From the NCBI RefSeq assembly GCF_008312835.1, contig NZ_VSKS01000009.1, positions 186,001-250,000 of the forward strand: a DNA stretch of 64,000 bases, given 5' to 3'. The DNA comes from Streptomyces marokkonensis (GTDB taxonomy: Bacteria; Actinomycetota; Actinomycetes; Streptomycetales; Streptomycetaceae). The notes under the pieces were generated by a model that ran no database searches, was not told where the DNA came from, and saw only the letters and a list, made by a program, of their open reading frames with translations. Shown here piece by piece: positions 39,952 through 50,997 of the stretch (within the stretch, counting starts at the first letter, position 1; every line of letters starts with the position of its first letter). The position numbers were made by a program, and so were the translations under genes.

Positions 39952-40014
39952 GCGGCGTTGGCCGCGTACGGCGCGGCGTTGGCCGCGTACGGCGCGGCGT
40001 TGGCCGCGTACGGC
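39952..40014. repeat. 21-bp minisatellite, three units
   Basis: GCGGCGTTGGCCGCGTACGGC occurs three times without change at 39952, 39973 and 39994. It directly follows the 18-bp array. From 40015 to 40209 the sequence is GC-rich with C-runs and no recognised gene, up to the rmdB stop. Confidence 0.85.
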
Positions 40015-40209
40015 GCGGAGGGGGCGGGGCGGGGGTGTGCGCCCGCAGCGGCTGGTGCGACTCGACGCCCCGCACCTCCACCGGGCAACGGAATCGCGCC
40101 AGTCCGAGGACGTACACCCCCGACCCGCCCCCGACCCACCCCCCCCCACCCGTAGGCGCTACGCGCACCCCACCCCCCAGACCGCTGCGCCGCAGGCCGG
40201 AGGTCCTGG

Positions 40210-42468
40210 CTAGTCGTCGGCCGTTGTCGTCGCCGCCGGCAGAGCCGCGGCCGGGCGCTGCCAGCCCCGGGAGCCGCGCGCGAGGAGCCAGGCCGTGGTC
40301 TCGTCCGGCGGCATCGCCGCGGCGACCAGCCACCCCTGCACCGCGTCACACCGCAGGTCCCGCAACCGCTCCCAGGTCTCGTCGTCCTCGACACCCTCCG
40401 CGACGACGAGCAGCCCGAGCGAGTGAGCCAGATCCACCGTGCACCGCACGATCTCCGCGTCCTCGGTGTCGACGGCCAGCCGCGCCACGAACGACCGGTC
40501 GATCTTCAACTCGCTCACCGGCAGCCGCCGCAGATGCACGAGCGAGGAGTACCCCGTCCCGAAGTCGTCCAGGGACATCTTCACCCCGTGCCCGGTCAGC
40601 GCGTTCAGCGTGTCGGCCGCACGCTGCGGATCCTCCAGCAGCACGTGCTCGGTGATCTCCAGTTGGAGCGCTCCCGCAGGCACCCCGTGCCGGGCCAGCC
40701 GCGCCGCGACCGACCCGGCGAACCCGGGCGTGTGCACATCGCGCGGCGAGACATTGACGGCGACCGGTACGAACAGCCCCTGGGAGCGCCACTCGGCGAC
40801 CTGCCCGAGCGCGGTCTCCAGCACGTACTCGGTGAGGTGCGGCATCAGCCCCGACGATTCCGCGATCGCGATGAACTCGTCCGGCGGCACCCTGCCCCGC
40901 TCCGGATGCACCCACCGCACCAGCGCCTCGAGCCCCGCGACCTGCCCGTCGAAGCGGACCTTGGGCTGGTAGTGCAGCTCCACCTCACGAGCGTCCAGCG
41001 CCCGGCGCAGATCACCCAGCAGCCCGAGCCGGTCAGGGGTGTTGGAGTCGCGCTTGGACTCGTACGCCTCGACTCCCGTACGGTCCCGCTTGGCCTGGTA
41101 CATCGCCACGTCCGCCCGCCGCAGCAGCCCCTCCGCGTCCACCGCGTGGTCCGGGAAAACGGCGACTCCCGCACTCGCCTCCAGGACGAGGGTGAGCCCG
41201 TCGAGGTCGAGCGGGGAGCTGAGGGCGGCGACGAGGCCGCGGGCGACCCGGGTCGCGGATGTCGTGGAGTCGGCGACGGGCAGTAAGACGGCGAACTCGT
41301 CGCCGCCCAGCCGCGCGGCCTCCGCCCCGCGCGGCAGTGCGGCTCTCAGCCGGTCGGCGATCTGCAGCAGCAGCCGGTCACCGGCGAGATGACCGAGCGT
41401 GTCGTTGACGGACCGGAACCGGTCCAGGTCGATCAGCATGAGGGCGGCGCGGGCACCGATCCGTTCCGCGTCGTCCAGCGCGGTCCAGATCCGCTCCAGC
41501 AGCCACTGCCGGTTGGGCAGCCCGGTGAGCGGGTCGCGCAACTGCTCCTCGGCCCGCGCGCGGGCTATCCACAAGGTGGAGTCGAGGGCGATCAGCGGAA
41601 TGGAGAAGAGCGGCAGCAGCACGGGCTTGGCGACGGCGACCACACACACCAGAGGCGCTATGCCGAGCAGGGCGACGGCCACGAGCCCCTGCCGGACCAG
41701 GGCGGTACGGGCCACGGTGGGCAGCCCCGCGCGCGGGGTGTGCAGGTACCACAGCAGACCGCGGGTGACCGCGAGATAGGCGGCGGCGACCAGCACCACC
41801 TCCGGTGCGGTGTACAGCGTCCAGGTGTCCGGGGTCGACGGCGACTCGACGGACGGCACGCGGCCGAACACGGCCAGCACCAACGCCCCGGCGCCGATGC
41901 CGAGCAGGTCCACCGCGCCGTGCAGCACGCCCTGCCGCCAGCGGCCCCGCCGGGCGACGCCGACCAGGACGACGACGGTGAGGCTGACCATGCCGGCCGC
42001 GATCCAGCCGTACAGCAGCAGCACGGCCAGCGTGAGAGCGGCACCGGAGCCCGTGCCGCCCCACCACCGGGAACGCCCCAGCATCACCAGGTGCCCGACG
42101 ATGATTCCGGTCAGCACCGCCAGCGACCAGCCGACGGTCCCGGACGGGAAGAGCGCGTGCCCTCCGGTGAACGCCCGCAGGACGCCGGCACCCAGCACGA
42201 ACCCGGCCGCCGCGACGACCGCCGTGGGCAACGGGGGCCAGGACGGGTGCCGTTCCGTGTCCGCCTCGGACAGCGGGTCGGACATCCGGGGGCCGTGCCC
42301 GGCGGCCGGCTGTCCGGCGCCGCGCGCGCCCGCGGTGCCCGCTCCGGTGCGCCCCCGCGCGCCCGGCTGCCCCGCGGGCCGCCCGTCCGCACGGCCGCGC
42401 CGCCAGGCGACCGCCACGCGGCGCAGGCGCAGCCGTGAGCCCGGGGCGGCGCTCTCGGTCGGTTCCAT
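40210..42468 (-). CDS. rmdB: Bifunctional GGDEF-EAL c-di-GMP enzyme (RmdB-like)
   Basis: 752 aa from ATG 42468, with GAGGGACGGG upstream. After a disordered, basic first 65 residues there are about eight to ten membrane helices (to about residue 315). The diguanylate cyclase domain has intact GGDEF at 388-392. The EAL domain has the catalytic LEALVRW (Glu514) and DDFGTGYSS (634 on), so both activities are expected. The location upstream of gat and downstream of ligA matches, from memory, S. coelicolor RmdB (SCO5495), a phosphodiesterase/cyclase that affects development. It is transcribed away from ligA; a -10-like TACTGT lies upstream. Confidence 0.85.
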   Translation of the reverse strand: MEPTESAAPGSRLRLRRVAVAWRRGRADGRPAGQPGARGRTGAGTAGARGAGQPAAGHGPRMSDPLSEADTERHPSWPPLPTAVVAAAGFVLGAGVLRAFTGGHALFPSGTVGWSLAVLTGIIVGHLVMLGRSRWWGGTGSGAALTLAVLLLYGWIAAGMVSLTVVVLVGVARRGRWRQGVLHGAVDLLGIGAGALVLAVFGRVPSVESPSTPDTWTLYTAPEVVLVAAAYLAVTRGLLWYLHTPRAGLPTVARTALVRQGLVAVALLGIAPLVCVVAVAKPVLLPLFSIPLIALDSTLWIARARAEEQLRDPLTGLPNRQWLLERIWTALDDAERIGARAALMLIDLDRFRSVNDTLGHLAGDRLLLQIADRLRAALPRGAEAARLGGDEFAVLLPVADSTTSATRVARGLVAALSSPLDLDGLTLVLEASAGVAVFPDHAVDAEGLLRRADVAMYQAKRDRTGVEAYESKRDSNTPDRLGLLGDLRRALDAREVELHYQPKVRFDGQVAGLEALVRWVHPERGRVPPDEFIAIAESSGLMPHLTEYVLETALGQVAEWRSQGLFVPVAVNVSPRDVHTPGFAGSVAARLARHGVPAGALQLEITEHVLLEDPQRAADTLNALTGHGVKMSLDDFGTGYSSLVHLRRLPVSELKIDRSFVARLAVDTEDAEIVRCTVDLAHSLGLLVVAEGVEDDETWERLRDLRCDAVQGWLVAAAMPPDETTAWLLARGSRGWQRPAAALPAATTTADD

Positions 42469-42727
42469 TCCCGTCCCTCTCACAACCGGCGGTGCCCACG
42501 CCACGCGGCCCGATGCCCGACAACTCCCAGCGGCTCCGCGGTGGAAAGCCTTGCCCCGGCCCCTGCACGAGTACGGGGTTGCCCCGACCGCAACTGGGCA
42601 CGGCAGGCGCACATCTCAACAGTAGGCCGCAGAGGGCTTCCACGGGCACCGGTCGCCGACGGTTGCCCGAATGCGCCCCAGCCACCCGTATGCATCTGGT
42701 ATGCGCCGATCAGGTGGGCTTCAACCG

Positions 42728-45945
<3,218 letters not shown>

Positions 45946-46012
45946 GCGAGAAGCGTACGGTCGGCTGCGCACCAGGGGGTTTTCGCCCCCGCCGCCCCTT
46001 CCCGTCCCGTCC

Positions 46013-46031
46013 CCGGGGGCTCTGCCCCCGG
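46013..46031. repeat. Dispersed GC palindrome
   Basis: CCGGGGGC-TCT-GCCCCCGG forms an 8-bp stem with a 3-base loop. Its reverse complement differs by one base from the element at 5859-5877. This short palindrome recurs in Streptomyces intergenic regions and may act as a terminator for the SDR gene. Confidence 0.6.
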
Positions 46032-46084
46032 CCCCCCGCTCCTCGAACGCCGGAAGGGCTGAAGGGTGCCGGACGGGCTGCTCA

Positions 46085-46774
46085 TCACCGCCCCGGTCGG
46101 ACCGTGAGGTCGTTGATCTCCGCGTCCCTCGGCAGGTCCAGGGCCGTCAGGATCGTCGTGGCGACCGATTCGGGGTCGATCCACTTGCCGGGGTCGTACT
46201 CCTTGCCCTCCTGCTGGTGGACCTTGGCCTGCATCGGGCTGGCCGTGCGGCCGGGGTAGACCGAGGTCACCCTGACGCCGCCCGCGTGCTCCTCGTGGCG
46301 CAGGGAGTCGGCGAGGGCCTTCAGGCCGTGCTTGGAGGCCGCGTAGGCGGACCAGTCGGCGTGGGCGCTGAGGCCGGCGCCGGAGTTGACGAAGATCACG
46401 TGGCCGCGGCTCGCCCGGAGCTGGGGCAGGAAGTGGCGGGTCAGCTCGGCGGGGGCGACGAGGTTGACGTTGAGCTGGTGCCGCCAGGTCTTCGGGGTCA
46501 GCTCACCGACGGGACCGAGGTCGACGACGCCGGCGATGTGGAGGAGGGAGTCCACCCGGTCCGGGAGGGACTGGTGGGAGAAGGCCCAGCTGAGCCTGTC
46601 GGGGTCGGCGAGGTCGCCGACGAGGGTGCGGGCACCGGGGAACTCGGCCGCCAGTTCCTTCGCCCGGCCCGCGTCGCGCGCGTGCAGCACGAGTTCGTCC
46701 CCGCGCGCGTGCAGGCGGCGGGCGACGGCCGCGCCGATGCCGGAGCCCGCTCCGGTGATCACATGTGTAGCCAT
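46085..46774 (-). CDS. Short-chain dehydrogenase/reductase
   Basis: 229 aa from ATG 46774; ATG 46783 would add three residues. HVITGAGSGIGAAVARRL is the NAD(P)-binding TGxxxGIG motif. The Asn, Ser, Tyr and Lys of the catalytic tetrad are in NVNLVAPAEL, VFVNSGAGLSAHA and WSAYAASKHGLKAL. It oxidises an alcohol or reduces a ketone; the substrate is not predictable. It lies 27 bases after the LOG gene on the same strand and probably shares its transcript with that gene and the upstream methyltransferase. Confidence 0.87.
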   Translation of the reverse strand: MATHVITGAGSGIGAAVARRLHARGDELVLHARDAGRAKELAAEFPGARTLVGDLADPDRLSWAFSHQSLPDRVDSLLHIAGVVDLGPVGELTPKTWRHQLNVNLVAPAELTRHFLPQLRASRGHVIFVNSGAGLSAHADWSAYAASKHGLKALADSLRHEEHAGGVRVTSVYPGRTASPMQAKVHQQEGKEYDPGKWIDPESVATTILTALDLPRDAEINDLTVRPGR

Positions 46775-46801
46775 GCCCGCCATGCTCGCATCACCGGGCG
46801 G

Positions 46802-47341
46802 TCACTCCACGCCCAGGCTCTCCTCCAGGTACGCCAGCGCGCCCACCGGCTCCTCGGCGAAGAACACCAGGTCGGTGAGCGGCCGGGGCAGGAAGCCCTC
46901 GTCCTCCATGCGGCGGAACTGCTGCTCGAGCCCGTCGTAGAACCCCGCGGTGTTGAGCAGCACCACCGGCTTCTCGGTGTGCCCGTGCTTCTTCAGCTCG
47001 AGGATCTCCGTCGCCTCGTCGAGGGTGCCGGTTCCGCCGACCATGACGACGACGGCGTCCGCCTTCTCCAGCAGCAGTCGCTTGCGCTCGGCCAGGTCCC
47101 CGGCGACCACCATCTCGTCGACGCCGGCGCGCGCCTTCGCCGCGAGGAACTCCACCGAGACACCGAGGAGCCGGCCGCCGGCCTCCTCCACACCGTCGGC
47201 GACGACCTTCATCAGGCCGACGTCCGAACCGCCCCACACCAGGGTGTGCCCGCCCTTGCCGAGCAGCCGCGCGAACTCCCGCGCGGGGCCCGTGTAGCGG
47301 TCGTCGAGGTCGGCGGCGGAGAGGAAGACGCAGATGTTCAC
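46802..47341 (-). CDS. LOG-family protein (cytokinin-activating phosphoribohydrolase type)
   Basis: 179 aa from GTG 47341. It begins MNICVFLSAADLDDRYTG, and has the family motif as VGGTGTLDEATEILELKKHG, with Val replacing the usual Pro of PGGxGTxxE. LOG proteins, once called lysine decarboxylases, remove ribose 5-phosphate from nucleotides; several bacterial members release free bases. The start overlaps the stop of the methyltransferase gene by four bases (GTGA), so they are translationally coupled. The native substrate is unknown. Confidence 0.85.
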   Translation of the reverse strand: MNICVFLSAADLDDRYTGPAREFARLLGKGGHTLVWGGSDVGLMKVVADGVEEAGGRLLGVSVEFLAAKARAGVDEMVVAGDLAERKRLLLEKADAVVVMVGGTGTLDEATEILELKKHGHTEKPVVLLNTAGFYDGLEQQFRRMEDEGFLPRPLTDLVFFAEEPVGALAYLEESLGVE

Positions 47342-48141
47342 GGACCCACGGTACGGGCCCGGTCGGGCATCGCCGTCAGCCGGATCTTCGACTGCCGGTG
47401 CGGCAGTTCCTCCCAGTCGTCCATGAACCGGGCCGACAGACCGTACCCGGCGGCCAGTTCCACCAGTGTCTCCGTCCGGTAGTAGAAGTCCTCGCGCAGC
47501 ACCTGGTGCTCCTCGCCCTCCGTGCGGTCGAAGGTGAAGTCGAAGAAGCCACCGGGTGCCAGCACCCTCCCGACGTGCGCGAAGCACTCCTCGATGACGT
47601 GCCGGGGCGAGTGCGAGAAGACGCTGTGCGCGTGGACGACGTCGAAGTGGCCGTCGGGCAGGAAGGCGAGGGTGAGGTCGTCGGCGAGGGTCAGGTGGGG
47701 CAGCTTGGCCTGGAGTCCCTCGCGCACGAGGGTGTCCTGCGCGGCGAGCAGGATGTGCGGCGAGATGTCGATGCCGTAGTAGTGGCCCGGTTGAAGGTGG
47801 TCGATGAACAGGCGCCCGGCGCGGAGGTTGCCGCAGCCGATCTCCAGCATGCGGTGGTGCGGCCGGAGGCCGTGCCGCACCAGGTAGTCGAACTGCATCC
47901 GGCCGATGCGCGCCCACTGCTCGCGCGAGGGGTTGTGGCCCACGGCGGCCTCGGCACTGCGGGCGGCGTCGGAGGCCATCACCGCGCGGTAGTACGCGAT
48001 GTGGTCGCGGTGCCGCAGCCGCAGCCAGGCGTCGCGCAGGGCGCGCCGCGCGTGGGCGGGGACGCGGCGCGGATGGCCCAGGGCATAGCGGGCGCGGTGG
48101 GCGAGTGTCCCCCGGTTCCTGCGGGTGTCCTTGGCTCCCAT
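47338..48141 (-). CDS. Class I SAM-dependent methyltransferase
   Basis: 267 aa from ATG 48141, with GAGGAGG upstream. A basic N-terminus (RRNRGTLAHRARYALGHPRR) precedes the Rossmann core: RMLEIGCGNLRAGRLFIDHL is motif I, GHYYGIDISPHIL motif II, and VGRVLAPGGFFDFTFDRTEG motif IV. Substrate unknown. It is followed, with overlap, by the LOG gene and then by the SDR, so the three may form one small-molecule pathway. A perfect palindrome lies in its 73-bp divergent promoter region with the DUF427 gene. Confidence 0.82.
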   Translation of the reverse strand: MGAKDTRRNRGTLAHRARYALGHPRRVPAHARRALRDAWLRLRHRDHIAYYRAVMASDAARSAEAAVGHNPSREQWARIGRMQFDYLVRHGLRPHHRMLEIGCGNLRAGRLFIDHLQPGHYYGIDISPHILLAAQDTLVREGLQAKLPHLTLADDLTLAFLPDGHFDVVHAHSVFSHSPRHVIEECFAHVGRVLAPGGFFDFTFDRTEGEEHQVLREDFYYRTETLVELAAGYGLSARFMDDWEELPHRQSKIRLTAMPDRARTVGP

Positions 48142-48166
48142 GGCGCCTCCTCGGGAAGAACTCCGC

Positions 48167-48182
48167 TACAGCGTGCGCTGTA
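48167..48182. promoter_or_regulatory. Perfect 16-bp operator-like palindrome in a divergent promoter
   Basis: TACAGCG-TG-CGCTGTA has exact 7-base arms. It is centred between the methyltransferase-LOG-SDR operon (start 48141) and the DUF427 gene (start 48215). TACA/TGTA-ended palindromes are typical of TetR- and GntR-type sites. No regulator gene is adjacent. Confidence 0.5.
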
Positions 48183-48214
48183 ACCGGCGAGTCGGCTACC
48201 CGGAAGGAGCGATC

Positions 48215-48538
48215 GTGACCAAAGGCCACCGCATCACCGTGGAACCCAGTGACCGGCATGTCCGCGTGGTGCACGGCGGGCAGGTGCTCGCGGAGAGCGA
48301 CCGGGCGCTGGTGCTGCGCGAGACGGGCTGTCCCGCGCGCTACTACATCCCGCCCGAGGACGTACGGCTCGATCTGCTGACGCCCTCGGACACGCACACG
48401 CACTGCCCGTTCAAGGGCGACGCCTCGTACTGGTCGCTGCCGGACGCCGCGGATCTGGTCTGGGCGTACCCGGAGCCGAAGGCGGACGTCGCGGAGATCA
48501 AGGACCATCTCTGCTTCTACGACGTGGAAGCCGGCTGA
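48215..48538 (+). CDS. DUF427 domain protein
   Basis: 107 aa from GTG 48215, with AAGGAG 7 bases before; the frame is open from 48125 but that start has no site. The sequence has the small beta-rich DUF427 fold: HRITVEPSDRHVRVVHGGQV, LRETGCPARYYIPPEDV, HCPFKGDASYW and AWAYPEPK-like (VWAYPEPKAD) motifs with conserved His, Cys and Tyr. Function is unknown; the family occurs widely in actinobacteria and is often near hydrolases. The hydrolase 80 bases downstream may be cotranscribed. Confidence 0.85.
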   Translation: MTKGHRITVEPSDRHVRVVHGGQVLAESDRALVLRETGCPARYYIPPEDVRLDLLTPSDTHTHCPFKGDASYWSLPDAADLVWAYPEPKADVAEIKDHLCFYDVEAG

Positions 48539-48618
48539 TCGCGTAGACGGGTTGTGATCGGCGGACGCGCCGCCCGCCTCCCCGACGAAGTTCGCGCCGT
48601 GCGGCAGTCTGGTGAGAC

Positions 48619-49398
48619 ATGGACAAGAACATCACTTCGCGCGACGGCACCCCCCTGGCGTACGAGAGCGCCGGGCGGGGTTCCACGATCGTCCTCGTCA
48701 GCGGCGCGATGTCGACGGGTGCCACGGTGGCGCCGCTGGCGGCTCCCCTGTCGGAGCGTTTCCGGGTGGTCGTGTACGACCGCCGGGGCCGGGGTGCGAG
48801 CGGTGACACCCCTCCGTACGCGGTGGAGCGCGAGGTCGAGGACCTGGCCGCGCTGATCGAGTCGGTGGGCGGTGAGGCGGCGCTGTACGGCGTCTCCTCG
48901 GGCGGTGCGCTGGCGCTGCGGGCGGCGGCGAGCGGGCTGCCGGTGCGCCGGGTCGCCGTGTACGAGACGCCGTACGCGATGTCCGGGGAACACCTCGAGG
49001 AGCGCGCGCGGTACACCGAGCGGCTGTCGGCGGCGCTCGCCGAGGGGCGGCGCGGGGACGCTGTGGAGCTCTTCCTACGGCTGACCGGGCTGGGCGAGGC
49101 GGTCATCCAGGGCGCGCGGCAGTCCTCGATGTGGGCCGGGATGGAGTCGATGGCGCCGAGCCTCGCCCACGACGACGCCGTGATGGGTGACGGAAGCGTG
49201 CCGCGCGAGCTGCTGGCGTCGATCGGCGTGCCGGTGCTGTCGATCGCGGGGGACGCGAGCCCGGCGTGGATGCGTGAGGCCGCTCGGGCGATCGCCGAGT
49301 CGGTCCCCCGGGGCACGTACCGCACCCTGGGGGGCCAGACCCATATGGTCGAACCGGACGTCCTGGCTCCGGTGCTGGCGGACTTCTTCAAGGGGTGA
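48619..49398 (+). CDS. Alpha/beta hydrolase
   Basis: 259 aa. VVVYDRRGRGASGDTPP precedes the nucleophile elbow LYGVSSGGALALRAA (Ser in GxSxG). The acid lies in SIAGDASPAWM and the His in GGQTHMVEPDVL. The cap is small. Only a short 5' untranslated region is seen, and no strong ribosome site. It is a probable esterase/lipase of unknown substrate. Its last 4 codons and stop lie in a 19-bp tandem duplication, and the next gene converges on it with a 8-base gap. Confidence 0.83.
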   Translation: MDKNITSRDGTPLAYESAGRGSTIVLVSGAMSTGATVAPLAAPLSERFRVVVYDRRGRGASGDTPPYAVEREVEDLAALIESVGGEAALYGVSSGGALALRAAASGLPVRRVAVYETPYAMSGEHLEERARYTERLSAALAEGRRGDAVELFLRLTGLGEAVIQGARQSSMWAGMESMAPSLAHDDAVMGDGSVPRELLASIGVPVLSIAGDASPAWMREAARAIAESVPRGTYRTLGGQTHMVEPDVLAPVLADFFKG

Positions 49399-49424
49399 GG
49401 CCGACTTCAAGGGGTGAGGCCGGC
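49387..49424. repeat. 19-bp tandem duplication across two convergent stop codons
   Basis: TTCAAGGGGTGAGGCCGAC (49387-49405) is followed by TTCAAGGGGTGAGGCCGGC (49406-49424), with one mismatch. The first copy holds the TGA of the hydrolase; the second copy, read on the minus strand, holds the TGA of the globin-reductase. Confidence 0.85.
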
Positions 49425-50675
49425 CAGGGGCCCGCCGGGGACCGGGTCGTGCCGGACGCGGCCGGCGGGCAGCCCGAGTGCGGCGAGGTGCCGGGTCACG
49501 GCGGTGACCATGGCGGGCGGGCCGCTGACGTACGCGACGTGCCCGGTGAAGTCGCCGTGCCGGGCGACCGCCGCGCCGACGGAACCGTGCTCGGACCGGC
49601 CGGAGCCGTCCTCGGTCACCCTGACCACCCGCAGCCAGGGGCAGCGGTTCTCCAGTCGGGCGAGCGTCGGCTCGTCGTACAGGTCGTCGGCGGTGCGGGC
49701 GCCGAGGAACAGGTGCGCCGAGCGGCCCGGGACGCGGCGCGCGGCCAAGTCCTCGAGCAACGCCCTGGCGGTGGCCCAGCCGGTGCCGCCGGCCACGATC
49801 AGCGTGTCCCGCGCGGGGTCGTCGTCCAGGATCGTGGTGCCCTGGGCCGGGCCCAGCAGCAGGGTGTCGCCGACGCCGGTGCCGGTCACCAGGGCGTCGC
49901 TCACACCGCCGGAGCCGGTGCGCCGGATGTGGAACTCCAGTTCGCCGTCGGTCCCGGGCAGGCCGGCCGGGGTGTACGGGCGCCAGGTGTGGCGGAGCAG
50001 CGGGCTCTGCAGTCTCGCGTACTGGCCGGGCAGACAGGGGTACGGCTCGGACGGGCGGAGGCGGAGAACGGCGAGGTCGGGGCGGCGGCGCTGGTGGTCC
50101 GTCACCGTGCCGCTCCAGTAGGGCGGTTCGCCGAGCGAGTCGTTCGCGCCGCGCACCATGGCCGCGGCGGCGAACCGCACCATGCGCAGCCACGCGCCCG
50201 TGACATCGCCACCGAGCCGTCCTCGGGCCTGCCGCTGGAGCGCTTCCAGGAGCGCCTCCTCGAACACCTCGTAGTGCACCGGGAGCACGCCGAGTCTGCG
50301 GTGGTCGCGGCCGAGGCGGGTGAAGAAGGCGGTCACCTCGTCGGGGCGGTTCAGGTTCTCGATCAGGTACCGGAAGGCCCGTCCCAGATGTGCCTGCTGG
50401 AACTCCATCGAGGCGGGGAACAGCTTCCGCAGGTACGGGTGCCGCTCGAACATGACGTCGTAGAGGTGCTCGATGAGCGCGCTGAAGGGCGTGACCTGCG
50501 CGACGTTGCGTACGATCACCTCCGCGTCCGCGGGCCCGGCGGGGACGGCCCGGAGGCCAGCCGCCGTGGTGACCGGGGAGGCGTGTGACGCCGCGTGCAC
50601 GGCGGGGGCGCGCAGCCGGTCACGCAGGCGCATGGCCTCCTGGCGGGCGAGCAGGCTGTGGTAGTCGGTGGTCAC
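49407..50675 (-). CDS. Flavohemoglobin-like globin-reductase
   Basis: 422 aa from GTG 50675; the frame is open further upstream. Residues about 60-200 form a globin domain, with the proximal His in VLPVHYEVFEEALLEAL. Residues 205-422 form a ferredoxin-NADP reductase module: WRPYTPAGLPG (FAD), IVAGGTGWATARALLEDL (NAD) and YVSGPPAMVTAVTRHL. True Hmp uses RPYS; here it is RPYT, and the sequence is shorter at the junction. It may detoxify nitric oxide or reduce another oxygenated substrate. Start overlaps the stop of a possible 31-codon upstream frame. Confidence 0.85.
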   Translation of the reverse strand: MTTDYHSLLARQEAMRLRDRLRAPAVHAASHASPVTTAAGLRAVPAGPADAEVIVRNVAQVTPFSALIEHLYDVMFERHPYLRKLFPASMEFQQAHLGRAFRYLIENLNRPDEVTAFFTRLGRDHRRLGVLPVHYEVFEEALLEALQRQARGRLGGDVTGAWLRMVRFAAAAMVRGANDSLGEPPYWSGTVTDHQRRRPDLAVLRLRPSEPYPCLPGQYARLQSPLLRHTWRPYTPAGLPGTDGELEFHIRRTGSGGVSDALVTGTGVGDTLLLGPAQGTTILDDDPARDTLIVAGGTGWATARALLEDLAARRVPGRSAHLFLGARTADDLYDEPTLARLENRCPWLRVVRVTEDGSGRSEHGSVGAAVARHGDFTGHVAYVSGPPAMVTAVTRHLAALGLPAGRVRHDPVPGGPLAGLTP

Positions 50676-50997
50676 GCGCCCACCCGCCGCGCGCTCCGGG
50701 CGGGGGACACCGGGGAGGCGGCACGCGCCAGGCGGACGGCTGGGGCGGGGACGGCTGTGCGGGGCATCACGGCATTTCCTGTCGGCTCTGTGGCATGGAG
50801 CGTGCGCCCCCCGGCCGCTGCACGGCGGCGGCCATGAGACCAGGGGGCGCGTCCGCATCACATCACGGCGGACGGCGGGTGGGACGTCCCCGAAGGTCCC
50901 CGCGGGCAGGGCCCGACGTCCCCGCGGCGGACGGCGGCTCGCCCCCGCTCGGCCTCCTCCGCTGCAAAGGAGCCGGGCCCCGGTTCGCAGTCGTACG
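50676..50997. other. 322-bp region with possible upstream frame before the globin-reductase
   Basis: Minus strand 50767-50672 is a 31-codon frame, MPRTAVPAPAVRLARAASPV to RRVGA. It has AGGAAA upstream and a TGA that overlaps the globin-reductase GTG by GTGA. It is Ala/Arg/Pro-rich, so coding is uncertain. Further out, 50880-50990 is GC-rich with a possible weak terminator for mnmA. No other gene is seen. Confidence 0.35.

Noticed and set aside
39491-40213. Coding gene of about 240 aa across the repeat tract
   Set aside because: All frames give monotone Arg/Ala/Pro repeats, one array has a 16-bp unit that breaks frame, and no ribosome site fits. Treated as non-coding.
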